Shown here piece by piece: positions 10,492 through 19,515 of a stretch of DNA of 54,464 bases. Positions within the stretch are counted from its first letter, which is position 1, and each line of letters begins with the position of its first letter. Both the position numbers and the translations under genes were made by a program. The stretch comes from Psychrobacter sp. 4Dc (GTDB lineage Bacteria > Pseudomonadota > Gammaproteobacteria > Pseudomonadales > Moraxellaceae). Below the pieces are notes generated by a model, which saw nothing but the letters and a program-made list of their open reading frames with translations, had not been told where the DNA came from and searched no databases. The DNA is taken from contig NZ_PJAT01000084.1 in NCBI RefSeq assembly GCF_002836715.1, positions 1-54,464 on the forward strand, given 5' to 3'.

Positions 10492-10676
10492 AATAAGCTC
10501 TCTTTTATGGGTGATTGATAAATGTTGATATAAAAAGTTGTTGCGATATTGCATTCAAAATATGCAAACACCTTATTTTGAACGCAAGACTGCTACAAAT
10601 TTTTCCTGCTGTGCGCCTAAGCGCATTAGAGGATATAAAAATTCGTCTCAGTTTTTTTATTTAGATCGTTGTAGCG

Positions 10677-10711
10677 AGCGGGCTATGTAACACTTGTGAT
10701 AACCCGCTCCA
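10677..10711 (-). other. GC-rich hairpin after the aldehyde dehydrogenase gene
   Basis: GAGCGGGCTAT and ATAACCCGCTC pair with one mismatch around a loop of about 13 bases, starting about 18 bp past the stop codon. It may end or stabilise the transcript. It lacks a clear T-run. Confidence 0.35.
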
Positions 10712-10728
10712 TGATTAGCAATGATGGT

Positions 10729-12255
10729 TTAGAAGAAGCCCATTTTTTTAGGGCTGTACGACACCAGCATGTTTTTGGTTTGCTGATAGTGGTCGAGCAT
10801 CATTAAATGGTTTTCACGTCCGATACCAGATTGTTTGTAACCACCGAACGCCGAATGTGATGGATAAATATGATAGCAGTTGGTCCATACGCGGCCTGCT
10901 TGGATACCACGGCCGAAGCGATATGCCTTGTGTACGCTACGTGTCCATACGCCAGCGCCTAAACCATACAAGGTGTCATTGGCAATCTGCATGGCTTCGT
11001 CATCGTCTTTAAAAGTAGTCACGGCAAGGACAGGTCCAAAGATCTCTTCTTGGAACACGCGCATATCGTTGGTGCCCTCAAAGATAGTTGGTTTGACGTA
11101 GTAACCGTCTGTCAAGTCGCCATCGTGCTTGGCTTGTTCGCCGCCGACGAGCACTTTTGCGCCTTCTTTTTTACCGATATCAAGATAAGATAGAATTTTC
11201 TCTAATTGATCTGAGCTGGCTTGCGCGCCAATCATGGTGTCGGTATCTAATGGGTTACCCATCTTGATGGCTTCAACGCGGGCGATACAGCGTTTGATGA
11301 ACTCATCATAGATGCTCTCATGAACGAGTGCCCGCGATGGACAGGTGCAGATTTCACCTTGGTTCAGTGCAAACATCACTAGACCTTCGACAGCTTTGTC
11401 CAAGAAGTCATCGTCCTCATCCATAACATCGGCAAAGAAGATGTTAGGGCTTTTGCCACCAAGCTCTAACGTCACTGGAATGATGTTTTCGCTCGCGTAC
11501 TGCATAATGAGGCGGCCAGTGGTAGTCTCACCAGTGAAGGCAACTTTATTGATACGAGGGTTTGAGGCAAGTGGTTTACCCGCTTCGACACCAAAGCCAT
11601 TGACGACGTTTAGCACGCCCTTTGGCAAAATGTCAGCGATACCGATGGTCTCTAACATGAACAGAATAGAAACTGGCGTTTGTTCGGCTGGCTTTAGAAC
11701 GACACAGTTACCAGCAGCAAGGGCAGGTGCTAGCTTCCATACGGCCATTAGGATAGGAAAGTTCCAAGGAATGATTTGACCGACGACACCAAGTGGCTCA
11801 TGAAAATGATAAGCCACAGTGTCTTCGTCAATCTGACTGATACCGCCTTCTTGTGCGCGAATGGCGCTGGCAAAATAACGGAAGTGATCAATGGCTAGAG
11901 GGATGTCGGCTGCGAGTGTCTCACGAACAGGTTTGCCGTTTTCGTAACATTCGGCAATCGCAATCGCTTCTAGGTTGGCTTCCATGCTGTCAGCAATTTT
12001 GAGTAACAAGTTGGCACGTTCAGTAACACTGGTCTTGCCCCATGCGTCTTTGGCAGCATGCGCCGCGTCTAGGGCTTTTTCGATATCGGCTTCTTTTGAG
12101 CGGGCTACTTGGCAAATAGTTTTACCATCGATGGGGCTTGTGTTATCAAAATACTCTCCATCGATAGGAGCGGTCCACTCACCATTAATAAAGTTATCGT
12201 ATTTTTCGCGGAACTGAACAGGGCTACCTTCCGTATTGGGATTTGCATACAGCAT
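10729..12255 (-). CDS. NAD-dependent aldehyde (acetaldehyde) dehydrogenase, ExaC/AcoD-type
   Basis: 508-residue aldehyde dehydrogenase superfamily enzyme. Key elements are present: the NAD-binding [12 protein letters not shown], the FTGETTTGR turn, the general base glutamate in [12 protein letters not shown] and the nucleophile region [14 protein letters not shown]. The N-terminus ([15 protein letters not shown]) and the C-terminal end KKMGFF resemble the acetaldehyde dehydrogenases induced by ethanol or acetoin. A clean AAGGAG precedes the ATG. Together with adhP and the DUF779 gene it forms an ethanol to acetate pathway feeding acetyl-CoA synthesis. A broader aliphatic aldehyde range is possible. 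Confidence 0.92.
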   Translation of the reverse strand: MLYANPNTEGSPVQFREKYDNFINGEWTAPIDGEYFDNTSPIDGKTICQVARSKEADIEKALDAAHAAKDAWGKTSVTERANLLLKIADSMEANLEAIAIAECYENGKPVRETLAADIPLAIDHFRYFASAIRAQEGGISQIDEDTVAYHFHEPLGVVGQIIPWNFPILMAVWKLAPALAAGNCVVLKPAEQTPVSILFMLETIGIADILPKGVLNVVNGFGVEAGKPLASNPRINKVAFTGETTTGRLIMQYASENIIPVTLELGGKSPNIFFADVMDEDDDFLDKAVEGLVMFALNQGEICTCPSRALVHESIYDEFIKRCIARVEAIKMGNPLDTDTMIGAQASSDQLEKILSYLDIGKKEGAKVLVGGEQAKHDGDLTDGYYVKPTIFEGTNDMRVFQEEIFGPVLAVTTFKDDDEAMQIANDTLYGLGAGVWTRSVHKAYRFGRGIQAGRVWTNCYHIYPSHSAFGGYKQSGIGRENHLMMLDHYQQTKNMLVSYSPKKMGFF

Positions 12256-12762
12256 GAAACACTCCTTGTTGTGTTGTTTGTTTTATCGGATAATACAAGC
12301 GCAATTTTATCTATCCTAATATCTGTTATCGCAAAACAATATCAGTTGATGTTGTGATTGATTAACATCAATTGCTCTCTGTACACGTTTCATACTACTC
12401 GGCTTCTGCTGATAATCATACTAAAATTTTATAATGACTGATGAGTTAACACATAACAGGAAGTTTGCTTTAATGGCCATGATTTTATTGCTGTAAAGCC
12501 TAGAATGCATAGGCTTGGTATTTATGATCAAAGCAGATACTTTACGGATAAAATTAAAAGATAAGCTATTGATTTTTTGCATTTATAAAAAATAAAGCAT
12601 TTTTTATCTATATTCTATTGACAATTGTTTATTTTATTGTCGATACCTCAAGGTTGCACAGCCCGCAAATTTTAGGTGATTTTAGGCAAATGTTGCGTTT
12701 TTTTCCATTATGATGATGGTTTTATTATTCTCTTTTTTCACATTACTGGCTGGTTTGAATCT
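12256..12762. other. divergent AT-rich control region between aldehyde dehydrogenase and helicase genes
   Basis: About 500 bp with no convincing gene. A frame opening with GTG at 12676 merely extends the helicase frame and looks non-coding in its first 29 codons. An inverted repeat GACAAT-N10-ATTGTC (12620-12641) overlaps a TTGACA-like -35 element (12619-12624) pointing toward the helicase. The matching -10 is weak. Confidence 0.4.
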
Positions 12763-14700
12763 ATGCGTCAATCTTCTGCTCTCGATATCTTAAAAACAGG
12801 TCAAAATGTCTTTTTAACGGGCTCAGCAGGCTCAGGTAAGACCTATACGCTCAATCAATATATTGATTATCTACGCGCTCGCCGTGTGCCTGTTGCGGTG
12901 ACTGCCAGTACCGGTATTGCTGCCACACACATGAACGGCACAACGATTCATAGTTGGTCGGGTATTGGTATCAAGGATGAGCTGTCTGATCGAGATTTGA
13001 CAAATTTATCACGCAAGCAGTTCTTAGCAGACAGACTAAAAGACACGGCTGTGTTGGTTATTGACGAGATATCGATGCTACATGCCAAGCAGCTCAATTT
13101 GGTCAGCCAAGTCCTCAAGCATGTCCGCAAAAATAACAAAGCCTTTGGTGGTATACAAGTCGTTGTCGCAGGGGACTTTTTTCAGCTGCCGCCCATCGGT
13201 AGCAAGGGCGAGAGCAATCGTGAAAAATTTGCCTTTATGTCTGAGGCGTGGCTCGATGCCAAGTTCCATATTTGCTATCTGTCAGAGCAGCATAGACAAG
13301 TCAGTGACGCGGCGAATGGCGGGCTTGATCTAGATGATATTCTCAATCAAATTCGTCGTCAGGAAGTGACCTTTGAGGCGATTGCCGCTTTAGAAGCGAC
13401 TTATGACCAAAGCGTCGATATCAAGCGTACGCGTCTGTATACCCACAATCTCAACGTCAATAAAATCAATGACAAAGAACTGGCGTCTCTAGATGGCGAG
13501 ATGATGCGTTTTGAGGCGACGGCGACAGGCGATAGTAAGCTGGTTGAGACGCTAAAAAAGACCGTGCGTACCCAAGACGAGCTGATTCTAAAAGTCGGCG
13601 CCAAGGTAATGTTTATCAAAAACAATGCTGAGCTTGGTGTCTCTAACGGAACGATGGGCGAGTTGATTGGGTTTGCTGCTGTCAAGATAGAGGATAAAGA
13701 CAGTAGTGACGCGTTAATCGAAGACGATAGCAGCGATGACGTTGATGAAGAGGCTGCTGGCGAAAAAACGACAAAAGGTAAGAAGTCCGCTGCTAAAAAA
13801 GACAAAGAAAAACCAAAGTCGAAGAAACCAACGACCCAGAAAATGCCTGTCGTGCGGCTTAATTCAGGACGAGAAGTCATCGCTGAGCCTGAAGAGTGGA
13901 TTATCGAAGATGAAACGGGTGATGTGCTGGCAAGTTATTTACAAGTGCCACTCTGTCTAGCATGGGCGATTACCATCCATAAATCCCAGGGCATGACCCT
14001 CGATGCAGCTGAAATCGATTTGTCGCGTACTTTTGAGTTGGGACAAGGCTATGTGGCATTATCACGCCTCAAGTCGCTATCTGGCCTACAGCTGCTTGGT
14101 ATGAACGACATGAGCTTGCAACTCGATCCATTGGCTCGCGGCGCAGATAAGCGGTTTTTGGTACTGTCTGAAGAAGCGGATGCTAATTATGCGATGCTAG
14201 ATGAAGAAAGTATGCAGCAGGCACATGAAAAATTCGTCTTAAAGTCAGGTGGGACATTAAGCAAGTCGGTAATCGATGCTTACGCCACGCTACAAAAGAA
14301 GCGCCGCGAACAACAGCAAGCGAAAATCGATAAAAAACAGAAGTTAGGCAATCAGGTCTCTGACAAATCAGACAGTACTCTACTTGCGACCAGAGTGTTA
14401 TTGGAGGAGAGTTTGACCATTGCGGAGATTTCAGAAGCACGTCAATTGTCACAATCGACCATCATGCGCCATATCGGTGAGCTAAAATCACAAGATCCGA
14501 GTCTTGCCTGCGATCATCTGCGTCCAGATGATGAGGTGATGACAGCCGTAGGTAATGCCTATGTCGCCATTAAAGTCGCCAATAATCCAAATGACTTCAA
14601 TGATGACGGTAGCATCAAGCTGCGTCCGATATATGATCATCTCAAGCAAAGCATTGACTACAATACCATTCGCCTCGCATTGATTTTTATCACCCCATAG
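12763..14700 (+). CDS. PIF1-like AAA ATPase/DNA helicase with C-terminal helix-turn-helix domain
   Basis: About 645 residues from MRQSSALDIL; the upstream GTG at 12676 adds a Phe-rich tail unlikely to be translated. Motif I is LTGSAGSGKTYTL, motif II LVIDEISMLH, motif III VVVAGDFFQLPP, and the late helicase motifs include TIHKSQGMTLDAAEIDLS and GYVALSRL. This is the PIF1/RecD2-like superfamily 1B pattern. Between the 1A and 2B parts lies a low-complexity insert of about 60 residues, first acidic then lysine-rich (around residues 330-385). The C-terminal 100 residues (LTIAEISEARQLSQSTIMRH) look like the HTH_40-type domain also found at RecQ-type helicase ends. Likely roles are unwinding of structured DNA and fork maintenance. 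Confidence 0.85.
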   Translation: MRQSSALDILKTGQNVFLTGSAGSGKTYTLNQYIDYLRARRVPVAVTASTGIAATHMNGTTIHSWSGIGIKDELSDRDLTNLSRKQFLADRLKDTAVLVIDEISMLHAKQLNLVSQVLKHVRKNNKAFGGIQVVVAGDFFQLPPIGSKGESNREKFAFMSEAWLDAKFHICYLSEQHRQVSDAANGGLDLDDILNQIRRQEVTFEAIAALEATYDQSVDIKRTRLYTHNLNVNKINDKELASLDGEMMRFEATATGDSKLVETLKKTVRTQDELILKVGAKVMFIKNNAELGVSNGTMGELIGFAAVKIEDKDSSDALIEDDSSDDVDEEAAGEKTTKGKKSAAKKDKEKPKSKKPTTQKMPVVRLNSGREVIAEPEEWIIEDETGDVLASYLQVPLCLAWAITIHKSQGMTLDAAEIDLSRTFELGQGYVALSRLKSLSGLQLLGMNDMSLQLDPLARGADKRFLVLSEEADANYAMLDEESMQQAHEKFVLKSGGTLSKSVIDAYATLQKKRREQQQAKIDKKQKLGNQVSDKSDSTLLATRVLLEESLTIAEISEARQLSQSTIMRHIGELKSQDPSLACDHLRPDDEVMTAVGNAYVAIKVANNPNDFNDDGSIKLRPIYDHLKQSIDYNTIRLALIFITP

Positions 14701-14847
14701 TTTTGCTGCCTATAATTTTATTGCCTATAACTTTGTTACCTTTATTTTTATAGGCTTTAATTTTACTATTTTTTAGTATTCAGCAATCATTAGCGCACTC
14801 AACGTGATAACGCTCAGTTTTTACCCCCATTTATAGCGATACCCTTT

Positions 14848-16008
14848 ATGTCCGATGTTATGCCTGATTTTTCGAGCGCTACTTATCAATTGACCTCTGA
14901 CCCGATAGCGGCGACGTATCGTACCACTGGTGAGCACTCACAGCCATTGAGAGTCGCTATCAATGGTTTTGGTCGTATAGGGCGCAATGTACTTCGTGCT
15001 TTGTTAGAGCGCTTTGAAGTGTTAGGTCGTGCGATTCATGTGGTGGCAATTAATGACTTAGCACCAGCGGATATCTTGCTGCATTTACTCAAGTTTGACA
15101 GCACACATGGCCGCCTCAGTCGATTAGGGGTCAATGCTGAGATTGTAGAGAGTGAGTCAGGTGATATGAGCAAGACTGAGCTCTGTCTGACCAAAAACAA
15201 TCTGACTTACTGCATCAATATGCTATCAGAGCCTGATCCTAAAAATTTACCTTGGCAGGCGCTGGGTGTCGATGTGGTTTTAGAGTGTACTGGGCATTTT
15301 CGCTCGTATGAGCAAGCGACGCTACATATCGATGCTGGCGCGCAGCAAGTAATTATCGGTGCCGCGCCATTTGACGATGTGGATGCCTGTATCGTGATGG
15401 GCGTGAATACCGATGCGCTCACGCTTGAGCTACCGATTATTTCTAGTGTTTCTTGTACCACGCAAGCATTGGTGCCGTTGATTGATACGCTAGATAAAGC
15501 GTTTGGTGTGCAGTCCGCCATGATGACAGAGATTCATGCAGTTACCGCTGATCAGACGGTACTAGATCAAGCACATCGAGACCCAAGACGGGCGCGCGCT
15601 TCTGGCTATAATATTATCCCAACGACATCCAGTAGTATCGCTGCGACAGAACGGGTGCTACCAGCCATGGTCGGCAAAATAAATGGTCATTCGATACGGG
15701 TGCCCACTATCGATGTGGCTGCGATTGATGTCACCTTTGTATTTGATACGCCAGATGTCGATGTCGAGACAGTACGAGAGGTACTTAAATCTGCCAGTCA
15801 GGCACATTTGCATGACATCATGGCTTATACCGATGAGCCATTGGTATCTAGTGACTTCATCCATCAGACTGAGTCGCTTATCATTGATGGGCAACAGCTT
15901 ATGCAAGTAGGCGGTCAATATAAGGTTTTTGCATGGTATGACAACGAATGGGGCTATGCCAATAGGTTGCTCGATATGTGCTTACATCTGGCCTCAAGCA
16001 AGCGATAA
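14848..16008 (+). CDS. Glyceraldehyde-3-phosphate / erythrose-4-phosphate dehydrogenase family protein
   Basis: 386 residues, with an N-terminal extension of about 33 residues before the NAD fold INGFGRIGRNVLRALLE. The catalytic cysteine is in SVSCTTQAL, where most family members have SCTTN, so an Asn is replaced by Gln next to the active site. The catalytic histidine region (MTEIHAVTADQTVLD), the RRARAS segment and the C-terminal WYDNEWGYANR are intact. It stands alone, without pgk or fba beside it. Whether it acts on glyceraldehyde-3-phosphate (gluconeogenesis) or erythrose-4-phosphate (pyridoxal synthesis) cannot be decided from sequence, so I give no symbol. It is probably active. Confidence 0.82.
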   Translation: MSDVMPDFSSATYQLTSDPIAATYRTTGEHSQPLRVAINGFGRIGRNVLRALLERFEVLGRAIHVVAINDLAPADILLHLLKFDSTHGRLSRLGVNAEIVESESGDMSKTELCLTKNNLTYCINMLSEPDPKNLPWQALGVDVVLECTGHFRSYEQATLHIDAGAQQVIIGAAPFDDVDACIVMGVNTDALTLELPIISSVSCTTQALVPLIDTLDKAFGVQSAMMTEIHAVTADQTVLDQAHRDPRRARASGYNIIPTTSSSIAATERVLPAMVGKINGHSIRVPTIDVAAIDVTFVFDTPDVDVETVREVLKSASQAHLHDIMAYTDEPLVSSDFIHQTESLIIDGQQLMQVGGQYKVFAWYDNEWGYANRLLDMCLHLASSKR

Positions 16009-16061
16009 ACCAGTGATTCAAAGGTATTTGCAAATTAATTGAATTTTTTTAGATTAGGGGC

Positions 16062-16089
16062 TTGCATTATAAAATGATATCTATATAAT
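16062..16089 (+). promoter_or_regulatory. sigma-70 promoter of tRNA-Ser
   Basis: TTGCAT (16062-16067) and TATAAT (16084-16089) are separated by 16 bp. The expected start of transcription is only a few bases before the mature tRNA at 16101. Confidence 0.65.
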
Positions 16090-16100
16090 GATGCACCAAT

Positions 16101-16191
16101 GGAGACGTGGCAGAGCGGTTGAATGCACCGGTCTTGAAAACCGACAAGGGTTAATAGCCCTTCGAGAGTTCGAATCTCTCCGTCTCCGCCA
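16101..16191 (+). tRNA. tRNA-Ser (anticodon TGA)
   Basis: Type II tRNA with a 7-bp acceptor stem GGAGACG/CGTCTCC, D-loop GGCAGAGCGGTTGAATG, anticodon arm CCGGTCTTGAAAACCG giving TGA, a long variable arm (AAGGGTTAATAGCCCTT), TTCGAATC T-loop and an encoded CCA at 16189-16191. It reads UCA serine codons and related UCN codons. Confidence 0.95.
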
Positions 16192-16197
16192 AATTCG

Positions 16198-16234
16198 AAA
16201 AAGCCCCAATCAGCAATGATTGGGGCTTTTTTTT
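16198..16234 (+). terminator. terminator after tRNA-Ser
   Basis: A perfect 12-bp stem AAGCCCCAATCA/TGATTGGGGCTT with a GCAA loop is followed by a run of eight T. It ends the tRNA transcript and, read in reverse, could also stop the opposing lipoprotein gene. Confidence 0.88.
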
Positions 16235-16302
16235 ATGGTATTGATAAAAGTATTAAACAATACCTTCTACTTCTATAAAATCCTCAATAGTAGGTTATAC
16301 AA

Positions 16303-17034
16303 CTACTTCACCAATGAGTTTTCAAATTCGATTGTCTGATCGTCTACTAAGATAAGCATGCCTTTATTAATCTCGATAGTGATGCCACTAGCATTTTTAA
16401 TAGCACGCATGACATTGATATCCTCAATGCTGCTTTCAATAATGATCTTGCCAGACTGCTCTGGTGCGATAGGTGGATCAAAGGTTGTCAAAGGCACATT
16501 AAAGTTTTTGCCCTTTGTCAGGTTGGCATCCTTCATAGTTAGCATCCCCTTAAAACTTTTTATCGCGCCTTTGCCATGGTTGGATAGCATAAACTGCATT
16601 TTGACTTGATTTAAGCTATCGCTATCACTGGTTTTCACAGGGAGCAGGGCGACAGGATACATCTGTGCAGTAGCGTTCGCCGCCTGACCTTTGACGATTG
16701 GGCTTTTCTTACCTGTTGGGTTGTTTGGATGCAGACGTTCATATTCACGCTGTTGTATTAGCGCTTGCTTGATAGTGGTACGCGGCATGGCTCCTGATTC
16801 ATAAGCGTCGCTCAATTTCATACGCAGCATATATCGGCTGAGTACTTGTTGATCGGCCTCAGACAACTGCTCAAAAGTTTGCCCTAACTTTTTTTGCCAT
16901 TGGTCAGAATCTGTCGGTATCGTTGTTTTACTTGGATCAGTCTGCGGCGATGAGCAGCCAGTCGCAATCACTAGCATTGCTACCGTCATGGTTGAAAACA
17001 AAGTTTTGTTGAAACGCTGATGTAAGCCCGTCAT
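16303..17034 (-). CDS. Lipoprotein of unknown function
   Basis: 243 residues. The signal peptide ends in a lipobox, VIATGC, so the mature protein starts at about Cys27 and should be lipid-anchored. The rest is a helical, charged first half (SEADQQVLSRYMLRMKLSDAYE) and a beta-rich second half with FDPPIAPEQSGKI and VMRAIKNASGITIEI, which may form a small immunoglobulin-like domain. A perfect GGAGG sequence lies upstream of the ATG. Convergent with tRNA-Ser. I do not recognise a named family, and no function is proposed beyond an envelope-anchored protein. Confidence 0.75.
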   Translation of the reverse strand: MTGLHQRFNKTLFSTMTVAMLVIATGCSSPQTDPSKTTIPTDSDQWQKKLGQTFEQLSEADQQVLSRYMLRMKLSDAYESGAMPRTTIKQALIQQREYERLHPNNPTGKKSPIVKGQAANATAQMYPVALLPVKTSDSDSLNQVKMQFMLSNHGKGAIKSFKGMLTMKDANLTKGKNFNVPLTTFDPPIAPEQSGKIIIESSIEDINVMRAIKNASGITIEINKGMLILVDDQTIEFENSLVK

Positions 17035-17262
17035 CGTACCCCTCCTTGCAGATCTTTATTATGTTGAAACCTTATAAATAGTCGCGACTATATGTTTAAT
17101 ATACCTTGTTTAAACATCTGTTGTGTTTAGTTATGGCTAACTAAAACCGCAAATATCGCAGAGTACTTAAAAACATACTTACTGTAGATTAAATGTAAGA
17201 AGGGCATAACAAGAGGAGAGTTAGAAAAATATCAGTAATGCTTAGACTTTTATAACAGCCAC

Positions 17263-17304
17263 AAAAAAAGACCAAGCTCGCGTTAGCAAACTTGGTCTTT
17301 TTTA
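17263..17304 (-). terminator. bidirectional terminator downstream of the 17359-17688 gene
   Basis: AAAAAAAGACCAAG (17263-17276) and CTTGGTCTTTTTT pair almost fully around a 14-base loop. T-runs lie on both strands. It is about 55 bp beyond the stop of the small gene on the right. Confidence 0.8.
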
Positions 17305-17358
17305 TTTTAGTATTATCTAGCAGCGTTACTATTCATTAGCAACGATATTATTAATTGT

Positions 17359-17688
17359 TTAATCGTTGTCTTGCAACTCAGATAGCGGATGAGTGATGTT
17401 GTTGTTATGCGTCACTACAATCGCTTCATCAATAATATGCTGGCTAACGCCGCGTTTACGTAGCGTTTCGATGAATACTTCATCATGGGCAAGCGTATAA
17501 TCCTGATGGTCACGATCCAAGCCCTGACGAATATAAAGACGAATAAGCCCTTGAATGCGCTTAAAGCCCAAGTCTGATGACGTCGTTTCTAATAGGCCAA
17601 TCATTTCTTCAGACAAACGAATACTAATCGGGCGCATGATTTTTTGCGGATGATCAGAAAACTTATTTTTTATACGTACAGGTATCAT
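17359..17688 (-). CDS. Small ribbon-helix-helix-like protein
   Basis: 109 residues. After about 17 basic residues the segment MRPISIRLSEEMIGLLE followed by a helical SSDLGFKRIQGLIRLYIRQGLD matches the strand-helix-helix pattern of RHH/CopG-type DNA-binding proteins. The C-terminal half (DEVFIETLRKRGVSQHIIDEAIV) is predicted helical. No ribosome-binding site is strong at either the first ATG or the internal ATG at residue 18, so the start is uncertain. No toxin partner gene is adjacent. It has its own terminator, which suggests a single-gene unit. Likely a small regulator; target unknown. Confidence 0.65.
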   Translation of the reverse strand: MIPVRIKNKFSDHPQKIMRPISIRLSEEMIGLLETTSSDLGFKRIQGLIRLYIRQGLDRDHQDYTLAHDEVFIETLRKRGVSQHIIDEAIVVTHNNNITHPLSELQDND

Positions 17689-17839
17689 AATAAACCATTA
17701 CTTTTAGTGAGTAAGAGCGAAGCACTCAAACAAAAACGAACCCAATCAAAACTAATCTTACCATACAACAAAAATGTCTAAAAGAACACCATAGCCGTGC
17801 TAATATTATTAGAAGTAAATATAAAAGACACAGCAATAA

Positions 17840-17872
17840 AAAAACCTCCATCAAATTATGATGAAGGTTTTT
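17840..17872 (-). terminator. terminator after tRNA-Asn
   Basis: On the minus strand AACCTTCATCA and TGATGGAGGTT form a stem with one mismatch and a loop of about 5 bases, followed by a T-run. It lies just past the tRNA 3' end. Confidence 0.75.
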
Positions 17873-17878
17873 AGTATA

Positions 17879-17954
17879 TGGCTCTCCAACCTGGGCTCGA
17901 ACCAGGGACACACGGATTAACAGTCCGTTGCTCTACCAACTGAGCTATTGGAGA
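17879..17954 (-). tRNA. tRNA-Asn (anticodon GTT)
   Basis: 76-nt cloverleaf with acceptor TCTCCAA/TTGGAGA, D-arm TAGCTCAGTTGGTAGAG, anticodon stem-loop ACGGACTGTTAATCCGT giving GTT, TTCGAGCC T-loop and an encoded CCA. It reads AAC/AAU asparagine codons. Confidence 0.95.
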
Positions 17955-18031
17955 ATAGCTGGTCATAACAGCAAGTTATTGATGCTTTATATTAAAGCAG
18001 TTAATTAGCTTGTTTGCGTTATGTGGGGCAC

Positions 18032-18060
18032 ATTTTAGCCAAGTCACTACAGGCTGTCAA
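18032..18060 (-). promoter_or_regulatory. sigma-70 promoter for tRNA-Asn
   Basis: On the minus strand TTGACA (18055-18060) and TAAAAT (18032-18037) are separated by exactly 17 bp. The mature tRNA starts about 77 bp downstream of the -10 element, leaving a leader of roughly 70 nt. Confidence 0.65.
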
Positions 18061-18411
18061 CCTTATTATGCGTTTAATTATAAATATTATCGCAATTATT
18101 GAAAATTAACGCCAATCCTTTATCAGATAGGCTATTTCAAGGCAGAACTCAATAGAAAATGACGGTAAATGTGCTTTAAAAATAAAATGTACTTTAGAAA
18201 TAAAAAATATTTTCAGAAAATTTTTATATGGCACGTAGGACAAACAATAAAAATATAGAACCAGATATCAATTCGGCAAAGTAAAACTGGATTTAATGCT
18301 CTATATTTTCGAATATTAAGGTCGTGCGATACCGTTTGACACAATAAAGTTGCAAGATAGCCCTTCACATTGGCAGTAGTGTTCTATAAAATACCGACCA
18401 TGTGGTTTCTT

Positions 18412-18431
18412 TGCTATGTTTTTTCATAGCA
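18412..18431. promoter_or_regulatory. palindrome upstream of the SMR pump gene, candidate TetR operator
   Basis: TGCTATG and CATAGCA form a perfect 7-bp inverted repeat around six T, ending 29 bp before the SMR start codon. Its position suits a repressor such as the TetR protein encoded two genes on; it could also fold in RNA. Confidence 0.45.
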
Positions 18432-18460
18432 TGCGTTGAACAAAAGCGGGTGTTCTAAAG

Positions 18461-18805
18461 ATGAGTCCTACTACGATTGCTTATGGTTACTTAGCCATTG
18501 CCATCATTTGTGAAGTGATTGGCACTACTTTTTTGATGAAGTCAGAGCAGTTCACGCGTCTGGTACCGACGCTCATTATGTGTTTACTTTATGTCATCTC
18601 ATTTTATTTGCTGGCGCAGACCCTTAAGACCATACCGCTAGGCATTGCGTACGCACTGTGGGGCGGGCTTGGGATTGTACTAACCTCACTCGCTGGTGTG
18701 GTGCTATTCAAGCAAAATCTTGATACAGCAGCAGTGGTCGGTATCGCGATGATTGTCGGGGGTGTTGTTGTGATGAACTTATTGTCTAATTCTGTGGTGC
18801 ATTGA
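18461..18805 (+). CDS. Small multidrug resistance (SMR) efflux protein, EmrE/SugE superfamily
   Basis: 114 residues with four hydrophobic helices. The membrane-embedded acidic residue of the family is Glu18 (AIICEVIGTTFLMKS). The conserved YALWGGLGIVLTS segment of helix 3 and the VVGIAMIVGGVVVMNLL fourth helix are intact. Such dimers exchange protons for quaternary ammonium compounds or guanidinium. It is followed 1 bp later by a TetR regulator, a standard regulated-efflux pair. The nearby choline and betaine locus raises the possibility that quaternary amines are substrates, but that is inference. Confidence 0.9.
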   Translation: MSPTTIAYGYLAIAIICEVIGTTFLMKSEQFTRLVPTLIMCLLYVISFYLLAQTLKTIPLGIAYALWGGLGIVLTSLAGVVLFKQNLDTAAVVGIAMIVGGVVVMNLLSNSVVH

Positions 18806-18806
18806 T

Positions 18807-19373
18807 ATGGAAAATGCTTATAAGCGTAAAAAACAGCCAGAAGTCATTCGTCGTGCGTTGTTAGATCAAGCAGCACGTATCACGCTTGAGCAAGGGCTAT
18901 CTAAAGTGACGTTTCAGGCAGTCGCTGATGCGGTTGGGGTGACAAAGGGTGGGGTGATGCATCATTTTTCTACCAAAAATGCACTCGTGCTAGAAGTGTT
19001 TAATGATGCAATGGCTAAGTTTGAGGCAGAAGTAAACGCAGCAATGGCTGACGACCCTGTGCGTTATGGTTCTTTCACCCGCGCTTATATCGATGCCACG
19101 ATTAGCTTGGGCGAAAAAGGGCAGGAAGAGTTTGATAATCAAGCCACTTTGTATGTATTGATGCTGGGTGATAGCGAGCTGCGTGAGTTGTGGGCTGCGT
19201 GGTCGAATGAGCAATTGGAAAAGCATAAAGCAACCGATAATACTGAAACGCTATGTATGGTGCGTTTGGTCGCTGATGGTATTTGGCTTTCTGATTTTTC
19301 AGGAATTAATATATCGGACAAAAAATCATTACGCGCGCGTTTGATAAAGATGACGCAACCTGAGAATGATTAA
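18807..19373 (+). CDS. TetR family transcriptional regulator
   Basis: 188 residues. The N-terminal DNA-binding domain runs from about residue 12 to 60, with the recognition helix in VADAVGVTKGGVMHHFSTKNALV. The C-terminal ligand domain is helical, with a QEEFDNQATLYVLML segment. The gene follows the SMR pump by 1 bp, so it is most probably the local regulator of the pump. I considered BetI for the betBA genes downstream, but the sequence lacks the BetI N-terminus and there is a 142-bp gap before betB. Confidence 0.85.
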   Translation: MENAYKRKKQPEVIRRALLDQAARITLEQGLSKVTFQAVADAVGVTKGGVMHHFSTKNALVLEVFNDAMAKFEAEVNAAMADDPVRYGSFTRAYIDATISLGEKGQEEFDNQATLYVLMLGDSELRELWAAWSNEQLEKHKATDNTETLCMVRLVADGIWLSDFSGINISDKKSLRARLIKMTQPEND

Positions 19374-19515
19374 AACATAGCTCTCAAATAACTCATTAAA
19401 AAAAACCTTAAGAAAGAACCACGTAAATTTTATTTTTTAAAACTTAAACAATGACGAAATTATTTGGTATAAGCGCTTTTTATAAAGCTTTTGCCAGTCG
19501 TCGACAGGAGAACTC

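Larger units (their letters stand above)
17955..18460. other. intergenic region with tRNA-Asn promoter and SMR control sites
   Basis: No gene is seen. It holds a consensus promoter for tRNA-Asn (18032-18060), a loose 20-bp direct repeat around 18164-18205 of the form AAATGTRCTTTARAAATAAA, and a palindrome just before the SMR gene. Confidence 0.5.

Noticed and set aside
12676..12762. GTG start extending the PIF1-like helicase by 29 residues
   Set aside because: The extension is Phe/Ile-rich and unlike the family; the internal ATG begins the conserved region.
13401..13880. 159-codon antisense frame inside the helicase gene
   Set aside because: Serine/phenylalanine-rich mirror of the charged insert; no start signal and fully explained by the sense gene.
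16101..17954. tRNA genes as phage or island attachment sites
   Set aside because: No integrase gene, no partial tRNA duplicate and no mobile cargo is found beside either tRNA.
18807..19373. BetI repressor for betBA
   Set aside because: It is coupled to the SMR gene by 1 bp and separated from betB by 142 bp, and lacks BetI-specific N-terminal sequence.
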